Made by a program: the position numbers and the translations under genes
Shown here: piece after piece, positions 53,871 through 63,109 of the stretch
How positions within the stretch are numbered: position 1 is the first letter of the stretch
Layout: every line of letters begins with the position of its first letter
Notes under the pieces: model-generated
Told to the model about the DNA's origin: nothing
Databases searched by the model: none
The model's input: the letters and a program-made list of their open reading frames with translations, nothing else
From: Aeriscardovia sp.
Lineage (GTDB): Bacteria; Actinomycetota; Actinomycetes; Actinomycetales; Bifidobacteriaceae
Reading direction: 5' to 3'
NCBI GenBank assembly: GCA_017413255.1
Contig: JAFPUC010000007.1
Location: 62,001-126,000 of the forward strand
Length of the DNA stretch: 64,000 bases

Positions 53871-55202
53871 TTGAAAAATACGAGTTCTCCCCTTAGCGTG
53901 GCAGTGGGAAAGGGCGTGCAGGGTGCCTGCAAAATCCTAAAGAGGGGGCACTCTTTGCCGGGGATGATCGTAGAAAAGATGGATGCGGGATTTCTGTCTT
54001 CTGCCCTAAGACAGCTTCCTTTGGGCACGATGATTGTCTGCGGAACTAACGGAAAAACTACGACGGCGCGCCTGATTGCCCAGGCCCTCTCTTCTTTGGG
54101 GCTTAAGACGGTTACAAATGATTCGGGAGCAAACTTTACAAGGGGAATTATTTCCTCCCTTCTGCCCCTTATGACTCCTTCCGGAAAGCTCCCCTGCGAT
54201 ATCGGGGTGTTTGAACTGGATGAGGCATGGGCCCCTATATTCTGCAGGCAGTTCCCGCCGGATTATGCCCTCATTTTGAACTGCTGCAGAGATCAGCTGG
54301 ACCGCTACGGGGAAAGGGATGCGGTCGAAGCCATGCTTTCCCAAGTAGCCTCTTTTGCCAAAAGGGGCCTTATACTGAATGCTGCAGACAGGAGGGTGAA
54401 GGGTTTTTCCAGCCGTTTTCCGGAGGCCAAGACCTCCTTTTACGGTTTTGACCTTTCCCTGTCTCCCCTATTTCCCGGCGATGAAGACTTGATATGCATG
54501 AGGCATGGGTGCGTTTCCCCCGTTCAAAGCGACTTGGCTTCGGTGGTGCTTAGGGCGATAACCGGAAATACTGCCACTTTTGAAATTGAAGGGCAAAAGC
54601 TCTCCCTTGAAATGGGGATAAAGGGCAGTTTCAATTTTCTAAATGCCGCCGCCGCAATTTGCGGAATTTTAAATATAGCCCGAACCTGCCCCGCCCTTAA
54701 AAATTCGGTCCGCTTTAAGGATCTGGACTTAGGGCCTAAAGCCGTTGCAGAGGCCGTCTCCAAGGTCCGTCCAGCCTTCGGAAGGGGGGAAGGGTTCAAA
54801 ATCGGGCAATCTCATGTAGAGATGGTCCTTGTCAAAAACCCCGTGGGCTTTTCTTCGGCCCTGCGTTCAATCCCGCTTGAAGGAAAAGAAGTAATGGTAG
54901 CTTTAAATGACCAAAGCGCCGACGGCAGGGATGTGAGCTGGATATATGACGTGGACTATTCAAACCTGTCTACGATCAAGGCCGTGAGCGGGCAGAGAGC
55001 TTTTGACATGGCCCTGTGCCTGGAATACAACGGCAAAAAAGTGGTGAGAGCCGATCTGGACATAGAGGAAAGCCTGATGCACTTTCTTGAGGGCGGGGGC
55101 GACAAGATAATATTTTCCAGTTATACTTCCATGCTCTCCATCCGCAAAATCCTTTTGGATCTGGACAAGAGCAAAGGAGGGAATTTATATGCGGCGGATT
55201 GA
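53871..55202 (+). CDS. murT: MurT, lipid II isoglutaminyl synthase Mur-ligase-like subunit
   Basis: 443 residues. The P-loop is CGTNGKTTTARLIA (about 58-71). ELDEAWAP and the DUF1727 C-terminal domain with RPAFGRGE, LVKNPVGFSSAL and ALNDQSADGRDVSWIYD follow. It activates the D-Glu of lipid II for amidation by GatD. The four-Cys zinc ribbon found in staphylococcal and streptococcal MurT is missing; only CMRHGC remains in that region. TTG start with AGGAGG 6 nt upstream; it overlaps gatD by 14 nt. Confidence 0.93.
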   Translation: MKNTSSPLSVAVGKGVQGACKILKRGHSLPGMIVEKMDAGFLSSALRQLPLGTMIVCGTNGKTTTARLIAQALSSLGLKTVTNDSGANFTRGIISSLLPLMTPSGKLPCDIGVFELDEAWAPIFCRQFPPDYALILNCCRDQLDRYGERDAVEAMLSQVASFAKRGLILNAADRRVKGFSSRFPEAKTSFYGFDLSLSPLFPGDEDLICMRHGCVSPVQSDLASVVLRAITGNTATFEIEGQKLSLEMGIKGSFNFLNAAAAICGILNIARTCPALKNSVRFKDLDLGPKAVAEAVSKVRPAFGRGEGFKIGQSHVEMVLVKNPVGFSSALRSIPLEGKEVMVALNDQSADGRDVSWIYDVDYSNLSTIKAVSGQRAFDMALCLEYNGKKVVRADLDIEESLMHFLEGGGDKIIFSSYTSMLSIRKILLDLDKSKGGNLYAAD

Positions 55203-55920
55203 TGTTCTTTCCCTTTACACCAACGACATGAGCTTTTACGGGGATATGGGAAACGTCCTCATAGTTTCCAAAAGGCTCTCTTTTTATGGTTTTGAGCCTG
55301 TGGTCCACTTTTACAATCCGGGCGACAGCTTTCCCGATCATGTTGACATGATTTTGGGAGGAGGCGGACAAGATTCGGGGCAAAAGAATATATTCGACGA
55401 TCTGCAGATGAGGGGGAAAATGCTGCGGCAGCTCTCAACCCAGGGCGTCCCTATGCTGATGATTTGCGGAATGTACCAGCTGTTTGGAAAGTACTTTCTA
55501 ACCAATTCCGGAAAAAAGATTCCCGGCATTTCTGTTTTTGACGTCTACACCGAGGCAACTTCCGACAGGCTTATAGGAAATCTGGTAGAGGAGTCGGAGC
55601 TGTTTGGAAGGCTGGCGGGCTTTGAAAACCATTCGGGCCAAACCTATTTTTCTTCCCCCCTCACCCCTCTGGGCAAAGTCACCTCGGGAGGGGGCAACAA
55701 TTCAAAAGACGGAGTAGACGGGGTTATCGTAAATAACACCATAGGCACCTATCTTCACGGCCCGGTACTTTCCAAAAACCCCAAGCTGGCAGACTTTCTA
55801 ATCTGCAAGGCGCAGCTGGAAAGATATGGGGAAGAGCAGCTCCCCCCCTCTCCGGTTTTACGCCGCATTGATGAACTGGCTGCCAAAGGCAACGAAGTCG
55901 CCAGCAGGAGGCCTAGATAG
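55189..55920 (+). CDS. gatD: GatD, lipid II isoglutaminyl synthase glutaminase subunit
   Basis: 243 residues. A class I amidotransferase: ICGMYQLFG carries the nucleophile Cys, and GTYLHGP the catalytic His. It delivers ammonia to MurT to amidate D-isoglutamate of the peptidoglycan stem. It is translationally coupled to murT and its 3' end overlaps a convergent glycosylase gene by 8 nt. Confidence 0.94.
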   Translation: MRRIDVLSLYTNDMSFYGDMGNVLIVSKRLSFYGFEPVVHFYNPGDSFPDHVDMILGGGGQDSGQKNIFDDLQMRGKMLRQLSTQGVPMLMICGMYQLFGKYFLTNSGKKIPGISVFDVYTEATSDRLIGNLVEESELFGRLAGFENHSGQTYFSSPLTPLGKVTSGGGNNSKDGVDGVIVNNTIGTYLHGPVLSKNPKLADFLICKAQLERYGEEQLPPSPVLRRIDELAAKGNEVASRRPR

Positions 55921-56701
55921 AGCGGGCATAAAAGTAAAGGTACTGTTGTAAAATCCCGGCTTTTTCGCCCATCTCCGGAAACGGGTTCACGCCCTTGAAC
56001 CATTCGTTTATGATTTTTTCGATCCACACGTCCACAGGCGCGCAAGACATTCTGTGATAGCCGAAAAGAAGCACGCAGTTGGCTATCTTTTCTCCCACCC
56101 CCTTTATCTTTTTAAGTTCCAACTTAAGTTCGGCGTCGGGAAGGGCTGCAAGGGCGCCCAAATCCAGCTTCCCCTCCGCAACATTCTTTGCAGCTTCTTC
56201 TACGTAAGCTTGTCGGTAGCCCAGTTTGAAGGAAGAGAGATCGGAAAGAAGGGATGAGGGATCCGGAAAAGATTTGACCGTTCCTAGCGGAGTTTCTATT
56301 TCCCTCCCCCGCTCCCCGCTCATTTTTTCTACGCACGAACTTATGGCCGGGATATTTTTTCTCTGCGAAATTATAAAGCTTATCAGGCATTCCCACGGAT
56401 CTTGCCGCAAAATCCTTATTCCTTTCCCAGCCTCTATCGCCTTTTTAAGATAGGGGTTTTCAAAGTCTTTTGGATCCATAAAATAGCTGTTTTCAAGATC
56501 GAAATAAGGTATCCATATTTTTTCCCACTCCTTTGGGGAACATGAGACTTCAAAAGTGCAGGGGGCTTTTTTTGTTATGAAAAGGGCGGAGGATTTGTAG
56601 ATAAATCTGTAGACGCCTTCGTTTACCATTTTTGCCCTGAAGGTTTGCCCGCTTTCGGCAATCTTCTTCAAATCCATATCTTCATCGGTGATTCTTATCA
56701 A
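55913..56701 (-). CDS. DNA glycosylase, OGG1-like HhH-GPD family
   Basis: 262 residues. IKGVGEKIANCVLLFGY is the HhH with the catalytic Lys (GVGEK), and APVDVW holds the catalytic Asp. LRQDPWECLISFIISQRKNIPAI is the N-terminal part of the GPD fold. It most resembles 8-oxoguanine DNA glycosylase of the OGG1 type, rare in bacteria. It probably excises 8-oxoguanine. It could also act as a 3-methyladenine glycosylase. Confidence 0.88.
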   Translation of the reverse strand: MIRITDEDMDLKKIAESGQTFRAKMVNEGVYRFIYKSSALFITKKAPCTFEVSCSPKEWEKIWIPYFDLENSYFMDPKDFENPYLKKAIEAGKGIRILRQDPWECLISFIISQRKNIPAISSCVEKMSGERGREIETPLGTVKSFPDPSSLLSDLSSFKLGYRQAYVEEAAKNVAEGKLDLGALAALPDAELKLELKKIKGVGEKIANCVLLFGYHRMSCAPVDVWIEKIINEWFKGVNPFPEMGEKAGILQQYLYFYARSI

Positions 56702-56761
56702 TTTGCCCTCCTCGCGCCAAAAATCCAGTAGTCCGCGTCTTTTAGGTTTATATTGATGTAA

Positions 56762-57010
56762 GTGTATTTCTTTGAACCCAAACGCTGCGAAATCTCCAAT
56801 AAGATAATGTACGCCTCCCGGGCTCAGGCGGAGGAAGAAGTTAAAGAGACCTACTTTAAAAGGGGAGTGTCACTTTTCGTATACCAATGCAGATGGTGCG
56901 GAAAATGGCATCTGACCAGTCATGATCCGAAACAATACAAACGCAGGAACGAAGAATTGTCTAAAAGAAGGCGGAAGGCCGGGAAAAAGGGTCGGGCTGG
57001 CAGGATTTGA
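56762..57010 (+). CDS. Small zinc-ribbon-like protein overlapping a tRNA
   Basis: 82 residues, GTG start. The C-terminal half has [15 protein letters not shown], a two-Cys, His-containing knuckle, followed by a Lys/Arg-rich tail. No family recognised. Its last seven codons lie inside the antisense tRNA-Pro at 56992-57065 and end at a TGA in the tRNA. It shares CxWCGK with the protein at 52071. Moderate support for coding. Confidence 0.55.
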   Translation: MYFFEPKRCEISNKIMYASRAQAEEEVKETYFKRGVSLFVYQCRWCGKWHLTSHDPKQYKRRNEELSKRRRKAGKKGRAGRI

Positions 57011-57065
57011 ACCTGTGACCCCCTCGTCCCGAACGAGGTGCGCTACCAAGCTGCGCTACAGCCCG
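56992..57065 (-). tRNA. tRNA-Pro (CGG)
   Basis: A 74-nt minus-strand cloverleaf: acceptor CGGGCTG/CAGCCCG, anticodon stem CCTCG/CGAGG with loop TTCGGGA, anticodon CGG, T-loop GTTCAAA, discriminator A. Confidence 0.95.
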
Positions 57066-57165
57066 CTTATTAAAAAATACCACAAGCCTTAAAATTTTCA
57101 ATCTGGGCTCTGTATTGCTTTATAAAATTGCAGTGGGTAAAATAAAAGATGCGTGATAAACGCTT

Positions 57166-57238
57166 GCGGACATAGCTTAGTTGGTAAAGCGCGACCTTGC
57201 CAAGGTCGAGAGCGCGGGTTCGAGTCCCGTTGTCCGCT
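57166..57238 (+). tRNA. tRNA-Gly (GCC)
   Basis: A 73-nt cloverleaf: acceptor GCGGACA/TGTCCGC, anticodon loop with GCC (CGACC/GGTCG stem), T-loop GTTCGAG, discriminator T. First of a four-tRNA run. Confidence 0.95.
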
Positions 57239-57258
57239 CCGGTTTTTTTTGAAACCAT

Positions 57259-57329
57259 GGTGGGTGAACCAGGCGGTTAGGTACCGGTCTGCAAAACCGT
57301 TTAGATGAGTTCGACTCTCATACCCACCT
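57259..57329 (+). tRNA. tRNA-Cys (GCA)
   Basis: A 71-nt cloverleaf: acceptor GGTGGGT/ACCCACC, anticodon loop CTGCAAA with anticodon GCA, T-loop GTTCGAC, discriminator T. Confidence 0.95.
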
Positions 57330-57344
57330 CTCATCCACCACCTT

Positions 57345-57416
57345 GGGCGATTAGCGCAGCGGTAGCGCACTTCCCTGACACGGAAGGGGTCACAGGTCCG
57401 ATTCCTGTATCGCCCA
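57345..57416 (+). tRNA. tRNA-Val (GAC)
   Basis: A 72-nt cloverleaf: acceptor GGGCGAT/ATCGCCC, anticodon stem CTTCC/GGAAG, loop CTGACAC with anticodon GAC, discriminator A. Nearly identical to the next tRNA gene. Confidence 0.95.
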
Positions 57417-57424
57417 CTTTTTAA

Positions 57425-57496
57425 GGGCGATTAGCGCAGCGGTAGCGCACTTCGTTCACACCGAAGGGGTCACAGGTCCGATTCCTGTATCGCCCA
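57425..57496 (+). tRNA. tRNA-Val (CAC)
   Basis: A 72-nt cloverleaf identical to the preceding tRNA-Val except in the anticodon arm (CTTCG/CGAAG, loop TTCACAC, anticodon CAC). It is a clear tandem duplication with anticodon-arm changes. Confidence 0.95.
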
Positions 57497-57552
57497 CTTT
57501 TCATATCTTCACAAGGCTCACGCCTTTCTTCTATGCGGGGTATGTTTTCATT

Positions 57553-59547
57553 ATGTCTCAATCAGGACAAGCAAAAATTAAAGTCAACGGATCTGAAAAA
57601 CTTGTAGATCTTCCCCTGTCTGCCAAGGATGTTATTAAAGGGCAAAGCGGATGCGCGGCAGCAAAAATTAATGGGGAAATAAAGGACTGGTTAACACCTC
57701 TCAAAGATGGAGACGAGGTTGAAGATATTCTTCCCGGTTCCCAAGAGGCTTTGGCAGTCATGCGCCATTCGGCGACCCATGTGATGGCGCAAGCCGTGAC
57801 CGACCTCTATCCTGAAGCCAAGCTTGGGGTAGGGCCTGTCATAGAGGACGGCTTTTACTACGACTTTGACGTTAAAACCCCCTTCACTCCGGAAGATCTG
57901 GAAAAGATCGAAAAGAAGATGAAGGAGATAATAGCCCAAAAGCAAAAGTTTGTAAGAAGGGAAGTGGGTTTTGAAGAGGCTCTAAGAGAAGAGGCCTCCC
58001 AGCCTTACAAGATCGAGCTGATAAAGGATAAGGAGGGGCAGACTCTGACCATGTACGACAACGTGGATCAGAGCGGAAAGACCGTATGGCAAGATCTTTG
58101 CCGCGGTCCCCATATGCAGGACACCGGAAAGATTGGAGCCGTAAAGCTCCTGCGCACCGCTTCAGCCTATTGGAAGGGAAACGAAAACAATCCCTCCATG
58201 CAGAGAATTTACGGAACGGCATGGTTTACAAAAGATGATCTCGACGCCTATATAAAGAGAAGAGAAGAAATAGCAAAAAGGGATCACAGGAAAATAGGCG
58301 AGGCCATGGACCTCTTCTCCTTCCCCACCGAACTTGGAGCGGGACTTGCCGTCTTTCACCCCAAAGGCGCAGCCGTAATTGAAACGATGAAGGACTACTC
58401 GAGGAGGATGCACCTTAAAAACGGATACTCCTTCGTACAAACCCCCCATGTCACAAAAGGGGACCTTTACAAGACCTCAGGGCACCTCAACTGGTATTCC
58501 GATTCGATGTATCCCCCAATGCACTTAGACGAGCTGAAAAACTCTGAAGGGGAAGTTATAAGGCAGGCTCAAAACTATTACCTAAAGCCCATGAATTGCC
58601 CCATGCACAACCTCATATACATGTCTAGGCAAAGGTCTTATAAGGAGCTGCCGCTCAGGCTATTTGAGTTCGGGACGGTCTACCGCTATGAAAAGTCGGG
58701 AGAAGTGCAGGGGCTGACCAGGATGCGCGGATTTACGCAAGACGACAGCCACATTTATTGCACCCCCGAGCAGATGGAAGAAGAGCTTTCAAATACTTTA
58801 AACTTTATCCTTACCGTTCTTAGGGACTTTGGCCTTAAGGACTTTTATCTGGAGCTTTCCACCAAAAATCCGAACAAGTACGTAGGCTCGGATGAAATTT
58901 GGCAGAAAGCTGAAGATACGCTCCGCAGAGTGGGAGAGGCATCCGGGCTTTCGCTAAAGCTGGATGAAGAAGGCGCGGCATTCTACGGTCCAAAGATTTC
59001 CGTAGAAATAAAAGACGCTTTGGGCAGGTTCTGGCAGCTTTCCACCCTGCAACTCGACTTTAACGAGCCCAGGCTTTTTGGCTTGGAGTATGTAAGCAAG
59101 GAGGGCGAGCACAAGGAGCCGGTAATGATCCATAGGGCGCTGTTTGGCTCCATAGAGCGCTTCTTTGCCATTCTTCTTGAGCACTACGCAGGGGCGCTTC
59201 CCGCATGGCTCGCCCCCACCCAGGTCCTTTTCATTCCCGTGACCGATCACAGCCAAGACTACCTCTCTTCCATCGCCAAAGAGCTCGAGTCTTGTGAACT
59301 AAGGGTGGAAAAAGACTTTTCTTCCGACAGATTTGGAAAGAAGATAAGAAATTCGGTACAAACTAAAGCACCCTTCGTTCTCATAGCCGGCCCTAAGGAC
59401 GAGGAAGCCAAAACTGTCAGCTTCAGGTTCAGGGACGGATCGCAGCTAAATTCCATTCCCAAAGAAAAGGTTTCCGATCTTATAGAGAGGGCCTGCAAGG
59501 ATAAGATTCAAGTTAATACGGCAGAGGATCTAAAATCGTACATGTAA
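57553..59547 (+). CDS. thrS: Threonyl-tRNA synthetase
   Basis: 664 residues. An N-terminal TGS domain (about 5-60), the editing domain with [11 protein letters not shown], then the class II catalytic core with [11 protein letters not shown] (motif-2 region zinc ligand Cys) and [13 protein letters not shown], and the C-terminal anticodon-binding domain from QVLFIPVTD. It charges tRNA-Thr. It is separated from the tRNAs by a 56-nt gap with no T-box features seen. Confidence 0.97.
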   Translation: MSQSGQAKIKVNGSEKLVDLPLSAKDVIKGQSGCAAAKINGEIKDWLTPLKDGDEVEDILPGSQEALAVMRHSATHVMAQAVTDLYPEAKLGVGPVIEDGFYYDFDVKTPFTPEDLEKIEKKMKEIIAQKQKFVRREVGFEEALREEASQPYKIELIKDKEGQTLTMYDNVDQSGKTVWQDLCRGPHMQDTGKIGAVKLLRTASAYWKGNENNPSMQRIYGTAWFTKDDLDAYIKRREEIAKRDHRKIGEAMDLFSFPTELGAGLAVFHPKGAAVIETMKDYSRRMHLKNGYSFVQTPHVTKGDLYKTSGHLNWYSDSMYPPMHLDELKNSEGEVIRQAQNYYLKPMNCPMHNLIYMSRQRSYKELPLRLFEFGTVYRYEKSGEVQGLTRMRGFTQDDSHIYCTPEQMEEELSNTLNFILTVLRDFGLKDFYLELSTKNPNKYVGSDEIWQKAEDTLRRVGEASGLSLKLDEEGAAFYGPKISVEIKDALGRFWQLSTLQLDFNEPRLFGLEYVSKEGEHKEPVMIHRALFGSIERFFAILLEHYAGALPAWLAPTQVLFIPVTDHSQDYLSSIAKELESCELRVEKDFSSDRFGKKIRNSVQTKAPFVLIAGPKDEEAKTVSFRFRDGSQLNSIPKEKVSDLIERACKDKIQVNTAEDLKSYM

Positions 59548-59565
59548 TAGCGATAGGAGGGAAAT

Positions 59566-60324
59566 ATGTCCGGGCATTCAAAATGGGCGACCACCAAGCA
59601 CAAGAAGGCCGCAATAGACGCAAAGAGGGGCAAGCTCTTTGCAAAGCTTATTAAAAACATCGAGATTGCAGCCAAGCAGGGCGGCCCAGATCCTGACGGC
59701 AACCCCACTCTTTATGATGCGATTTATAAGGCGAAGAAGAATTCTGTTCCTGCAGACAACATAAAGAGGGCCGTAAAGAGGGGCAGCGGAGCTGAAGGCG
59801 GCAGCGTAAACTACGAGACCATAACCTATGAAGGCTATGCCCCCGGAGGGGTGGGCCTCATTATCGAGTGCCTTACCGACAACCACAATAGGGCTGCGGC
59901 AGAAGTCAGAAGCACTCTCGGAAAGAACGGAGGATCCCTTGCATCTTCCGGCTCAGTGGCATTTAACTTTGCCAGGAAGGGCGAAATTGAGGTTCCTTCG
60001 GAAAACGTAGACTACGATGAGCTGTTTTCAGTCGCGGCCGAGGCGGGAGCGGAAAATGTGGAAGACGACGGGGACATATACACCGTCACCACTTCTCCTG
60101 CCGACCTTATTACTGTAAGAAAGGCCCTTCAAGCTGCGGGCTTCGATTACGAATCGGCCGAAACCGCTTTGGTGCCTTCAGTCAAGGTGGATCTTGATTT
60201 CGATACCGCCAAGAAAGTTATAAAGCTCATAGATGCGCTAGACGATCTCGACGACGTGCAGAATATCTACTCCAACTGGACCGCCAGCCCCGAAGTCTTG
60301 CAGCTTTTGGAAGACGAAGAATAA
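59566..60324 (+). CDS. YebC/PmpR-family translation or transcription regulator
   Basis: 252 residues. MSGHSKWATTKHKKAAIDAKRGKLFAKL, then DNIKRAVKRG and YEGYAPGGVGLIIE define the family. Some members relieve ribosome pausing at proline-rich stretches, others bind DNA. It precedes ruvCAB, a common arrangement. AGGAGG lies 5 nt upstream. Confidence 0.95.
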   Translation: MSGHSKWATTKHKKAAIDAKRGKLFAKLIKNIEIAAKQGGPDPDGNPTLYDAIYKAKKNSVPADNIKRAVKRGSGAEGGSVNYETITYEGYAPGGVGLIIECLTDNHNRAAAEVRSTLGKNGGSLASSGSVAFNFARKGEIEVPSENVDYDELFSVAAEAGAENVEDDGDIYTVTTSPADLITVRKALQAAGFDYESAETALVPSVKVDLDFDTAKKVIKLIDALDDLDDVQNIYSNWTASPEVLQLLEDEE

Positions 60325-60326
60325 AC

Positions 60327-60911
60327 TTGCTTGTCTTGGGCATAGATCCCGGTCTGACCCGCTGCGGAATTGGAGTAGTAGAGGCCCAGGGGCTCAAGAT
60401 GCGCTTTGTGGACATGCAGGTTTTGTTCACTTCACCCTCGCAAAGACAGGAAGAGAGGCTTTTGAGCCTCTATGAAGGACTTAGGAAGCAGATTTCCGGT
60501 TTTAAGCCCGATATAGTTTCCATAGAAAAAGTTTTCGCTCAGAAAAATACCAATACCGTTTTGGGGACCGCCCAGGTGGCGGGTCTTGCCATGCTTGTAG
60601 CGGCGCAGTATTCGCTTCCTACTGCCATGCATACCCCCACCGAGGTAAAGCTGGCTGTCACCGGAAACGGAATGGCCAAAAAGGAGCAGATTCAAAGGAT
60701 GGTAGCCCGTTTTCTTTCCCTTCCTACCCTGCCCACTCCCTTCGACGGGGCCGATGCTCTGGCTCAAGCTATCTGCCACATTCTTCATCCTGAAGATTCT
60801 TCCGTGTTTTCAATTATGGATACGGGCAAAAGCGAAGCTCAGAAAAAGTGGATAGAGGCCAGCGAGAAGTTTAAGGCGGCCAGAAACAAAATGCGCGGGA
60901 GGGGAATGTAA
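60327..60911 (+). CDS. ruvC: Holliday-junction resolvase RuvC
   Basis: 194 residues. Catalytic acids are in LGIDPGLTRCG (D7), SIEKVFAQKN and FDGADALAQAI. It cuts four-way junctions. TTG start 2 nt after the yebC stop. Its TAA overlaps the ruvA ATG. Confidence 0.96.
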   Translation: MLVLGIDPGLTRCGIGVVEAQGLKMRFVDMQVLFTSPSQRQEERLLSLYEGLRKQISGFKPDIVSIEKVFAQKNTNTVLGTAQVAGLAMLVAAQYSLPTAMHTPTEVKLAVTGNGMAKKEQIQRMVARFLSLPTLPTPFDGADALAQAICHILHPEDSSVFSIMDTGKSEAQKKWIEASEKFKAARNKMRGRGM

Positions 60912-61480
60912 TGCTTTCCTTTCTAGAGGGCCAAGTGGTTTCAACTTCAGATTTTTTAGTCCTTGAGTGCTTTGGGATCGGCTTTGAAATAAGCATGCCG
61001 GAAAGGGATATGGAAAAACTGGAAATTGGGGAAAAGAAAAAGATAGAGGTATCTCTGCGAATTTCTCAGGAAGGTCCCAGGCTCTACGGATTTTTAAGTT
61101 CTGCAGAAAAGGAAATCTTTTCCGTTCTTCTCAAGGTTCCCGGAATCGGCCCAAAGGCTGCTCTTTCAATCCTTTCAAATATGGAAATGGCGAGTTTGGC
61201 CGAAGCGGTAAAAAATAGGGATTCCTCCCCGCTTCTCAAGGTTCCCGGAATCGGCCCAAAGGCTGCTTCCCGGCTCATTTCCTCCCTGCAGGATGCAGAT
61301 CTTGGCTTTTTGGGTGAAGAGGGAAGCAAAGACGATGGGGTTCTGGAGGCTCTTCAGTCTTTGGGATGGAAAAACTTTCAGGCCCAGGCTGCTTACCGTT
61401 CAGCCAAGGAAGCTCTTCCTTCGGCCGACAGTTCTACGCTTTTAAAAGCCTGTTTAAAAATTTTGGATAGACATGCCTGA
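60911..61480 (+). CDS. ruvA: Holliday-junction DNA helicase subunit RuvA
   Basis: 189 residues. Domain I beta-barrel (1-65), then two helix-hairpin-helix motifs VPGIGPKAA at about 76-84 and 111-119, then domain III. Both motifs are identical in protein and DNA (36-nt perfect repeat at 61127-61162 and 61232-61267). It overlaps ruvB by 8 nt. Confidence 0.96.
   Translation: MLSFLEGQVVSTSDFLVLECFGIGFEISMPERDMEKLEIGEKKKIEVSLRISQEGPRLYGFLSSAEKEIFSVLLKVPGIGPKAALSILSNMEMASLAEAVKNRDSSPLLKVPGIGPKAASRLISSLQDADLGFLGEEGSKDDGVLEALQSLGWKNFQAQAAYRSAKEALPSADSSTLLKACLKILDRHA
61127..61267 (+). repeat. 36-nt direct repeat inside ruvA
   Basis: Two exact 36-nt copies (61127-61162 and 61232-61267), 105 nt apart (35 codons), each encoding [12 protein letters not shown] of the two HhH motifs. 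Confidence 0.97.
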
Positions 61481-62486
61481 CGATAAATTTTCTCCTATTT
61501 CGGGGGCGGGGGCGGAATTAAGCGATGAAAAACTGCGGCCCCGCACCCTTGAGAGCTTTGTGGGCCAAAGCGAAATAAAAAAGCAGATGCAACTTTTCCT
61601 GAATGCCGCTAAAAAGAGAGGGAAAACAGCTGACCACATACTGCTTTCCGGGCCTCCCGGCCTTGGAAAGACCACGATGGCTTTTATAGCTTCCGAAGAG
61701 ATGCAGGTGCCCATGAGAATTACCAGCGGCCCCGCCGTCCAGCATCCCGGAGATTTGGCCTCCATTCTTTCTTCGCTTGAAGAGGGGGAGATCCTCTTTA
61801 TAGACGAAATTCACCGCCTTCCAAAAGTGGCAGAAGAGATGCTTTATATAGCCATGGAGGATTTTAGGGTGGATGTAATGGTGGGAAAAGGGCCGGGAGC
61901 CACTTCCATTCCTCTTGCCCTCCCCCACTTTACCGTAGTAGGCGCCACTACCCGGGAGGGAATGCTTCCCAGCCCCCTTATGACTCGCTTTGGCCTCTCT
62001 TTGAGGCTTGACTACTACAAGCCTGAGGAATTGGCGCAGCTTATAAAAAGATCTGCAGAAATTTTGTCTATTTCCATCACCGAAAGCGCCTGCATGGAAC
62101 TGGCCAGAAGGAGCCGGGGAACCCCCAGAATTGCTAACCGCCTTCTTAAGAGAGTAGGAGACTGGGTGACGGTGGAAAATGTGGAGGTAGCCGGAGAAGA
62201 GGATGTGAAAGAGGCTTTAAACATATACCAGGTCGATCCCTCCGGCCTAGACAGGTTGGATATCGCCCTTCTTAGCGCCTTGGAGCTTCAATTTAAAGGA
62301 GGGCCGGTGGGGCTTAAAAATCTGGCTGCCGTTTTGGGGGAAAATGCCGAAACCATAGAATCTGTGGCCGAACCCTACCTTATCCGAGAAGGATTTATGG
62401 CCCGTACCCGAAAGGGCAGGATAATAACCCAAAAAGGAAGGCAACACCTCTCTTTGGACCGGGGCGACCTTTTCCACTTGAGTTGA
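61473..62486 (+). CDS. ruvB: Holliday-junction DNA helicase subunit RuvB
   Basis: 337 residues. Walker [10 protein letters not shown], Walker B with DEIHRL, TRYGLS-like sensor in [10 protein letters not shown], and the C-terminal winged helix. It drives branch migration with RuvA. Confidence 0.97.
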   Translation: MPDDKFSPISGAGAELSDEKLRPRTLESFVGQSEIKKQMQLFLNAAKKRGKTADHILLSGPPGLGKTTMAFIASEEMQVPMRITSGPAVQHPGDLASILSSLEEGEILFIDEIHRLPKVAEEMLYIAMEDFRVDVMVGKGPGATSIPLALPHFTVVGATTREGMLPSPLMTRFGLSLRLDYYKPEELAQLIKRSAEILSISITESACMELARRSRGTPRIANRLLKRVGDWVTVENVEVAGEEDVKEALNIYQVDPSGLDRLDIALLSALELQFKGGPVGLKNLAAVLGENAETIESVAEPYLIREGFMARTRKGRIITQKGRQHLSLDRGDLFHLS

Positions 62487-62596
62487 GAGTCAGTGCCTGT
62501 TATGAGTATTATCATAGGAAAGTGAGAGTAAAATCCTCCTACCACGGGAGCAAGTACTCATCTGGGATTTAGTTCGAGAGAAGAAAAGGAAAGAGC

Positions 62597-63109
62597 ATGC
62601 GCGACAATTACCTGCTTATTATCGCCATGATAATCATCTTTATCGTATTTGCCATCTTTTCCATGCGCCGCTCCAAAAAGACGCGCACCACCCAGGAAGA
62701 ATGGCTTAAAAGCCTCAGGCCGGGCGACCCCGTAGCTACGGTGTCGGGCCTTCTGGGGAAGATAAGGGAAATAGATATCAGGCACGATCAGGTGGTGATA
62801 GATTCGGAGGGATCTTTGTCCCGCTGGAGGATTCAGGCCATTGTGAAGCCTCCGGTAATTCCGGCCTATGCGGGAGAAGAGAGGGAGGAAGCCAAAGCCG
62901 AGGCAGAGGAAAAAAAGACGGGCTCTTCCCTTGAAAAAAAGTCTGAACCTGCATCCCCCCAGGCCCAGGAAAAGAGCGTAGAACACGTAGAGGCCAATGG
63001 AGCTGCAGAAGGCGTAAAAGTCGAAAATATTGACCTGATGAATGAATCCAAATCCTCTGATAGTGAGGATGGAGAAGACAAAGTAGCCAAGATCGAAAAT
63101 CAAGATTGA
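62597..63109 (+). CDS. yajC: Preprotein translocase accessory protein YajC
   Basis: 170 residues. One N-terminal membrane span (about 5-22), then RSKKTRTTQEEWLKSLRPGDPVATVSGLLG, typical of YajC, and a long acidic Ala/Glu-rich tail not found in most homologues. It is part of the SecDF-YajC complex. It overlaps apt by 4 nt. The gene follows an unusual 110-nt gap after ruvB. Confidence 0.92.
   Translation: MRDNYLLIIAMIIIFIVFAIFSMRRSKKTRTTQEEWLKSLRPGDPVATVSGLLGKIREIDIRHDQVVIDSEGSLSRWRIQAIVKPPVIPAYAGEEREEAKAEAEEKKTGSSLEKKSEPASPQAQEKSVEHVEANGAAEGVKVENIDLMNESKSSDSEDGEDKVAKIENQD

Noticed and set aside
57345-57496. CRISPR-like direct repeat at the tandem tRNA-Val genes
   Set aside because: The repeated sequences fold as complete tRNAs with different anticodons; there are no spacers.
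57497-57552. T-box riboswitch upstream of thrS
   Set aside because: The gap is only 56 nt, too short for a specifier stem and antiterminator, and no T-box sequence is seen.
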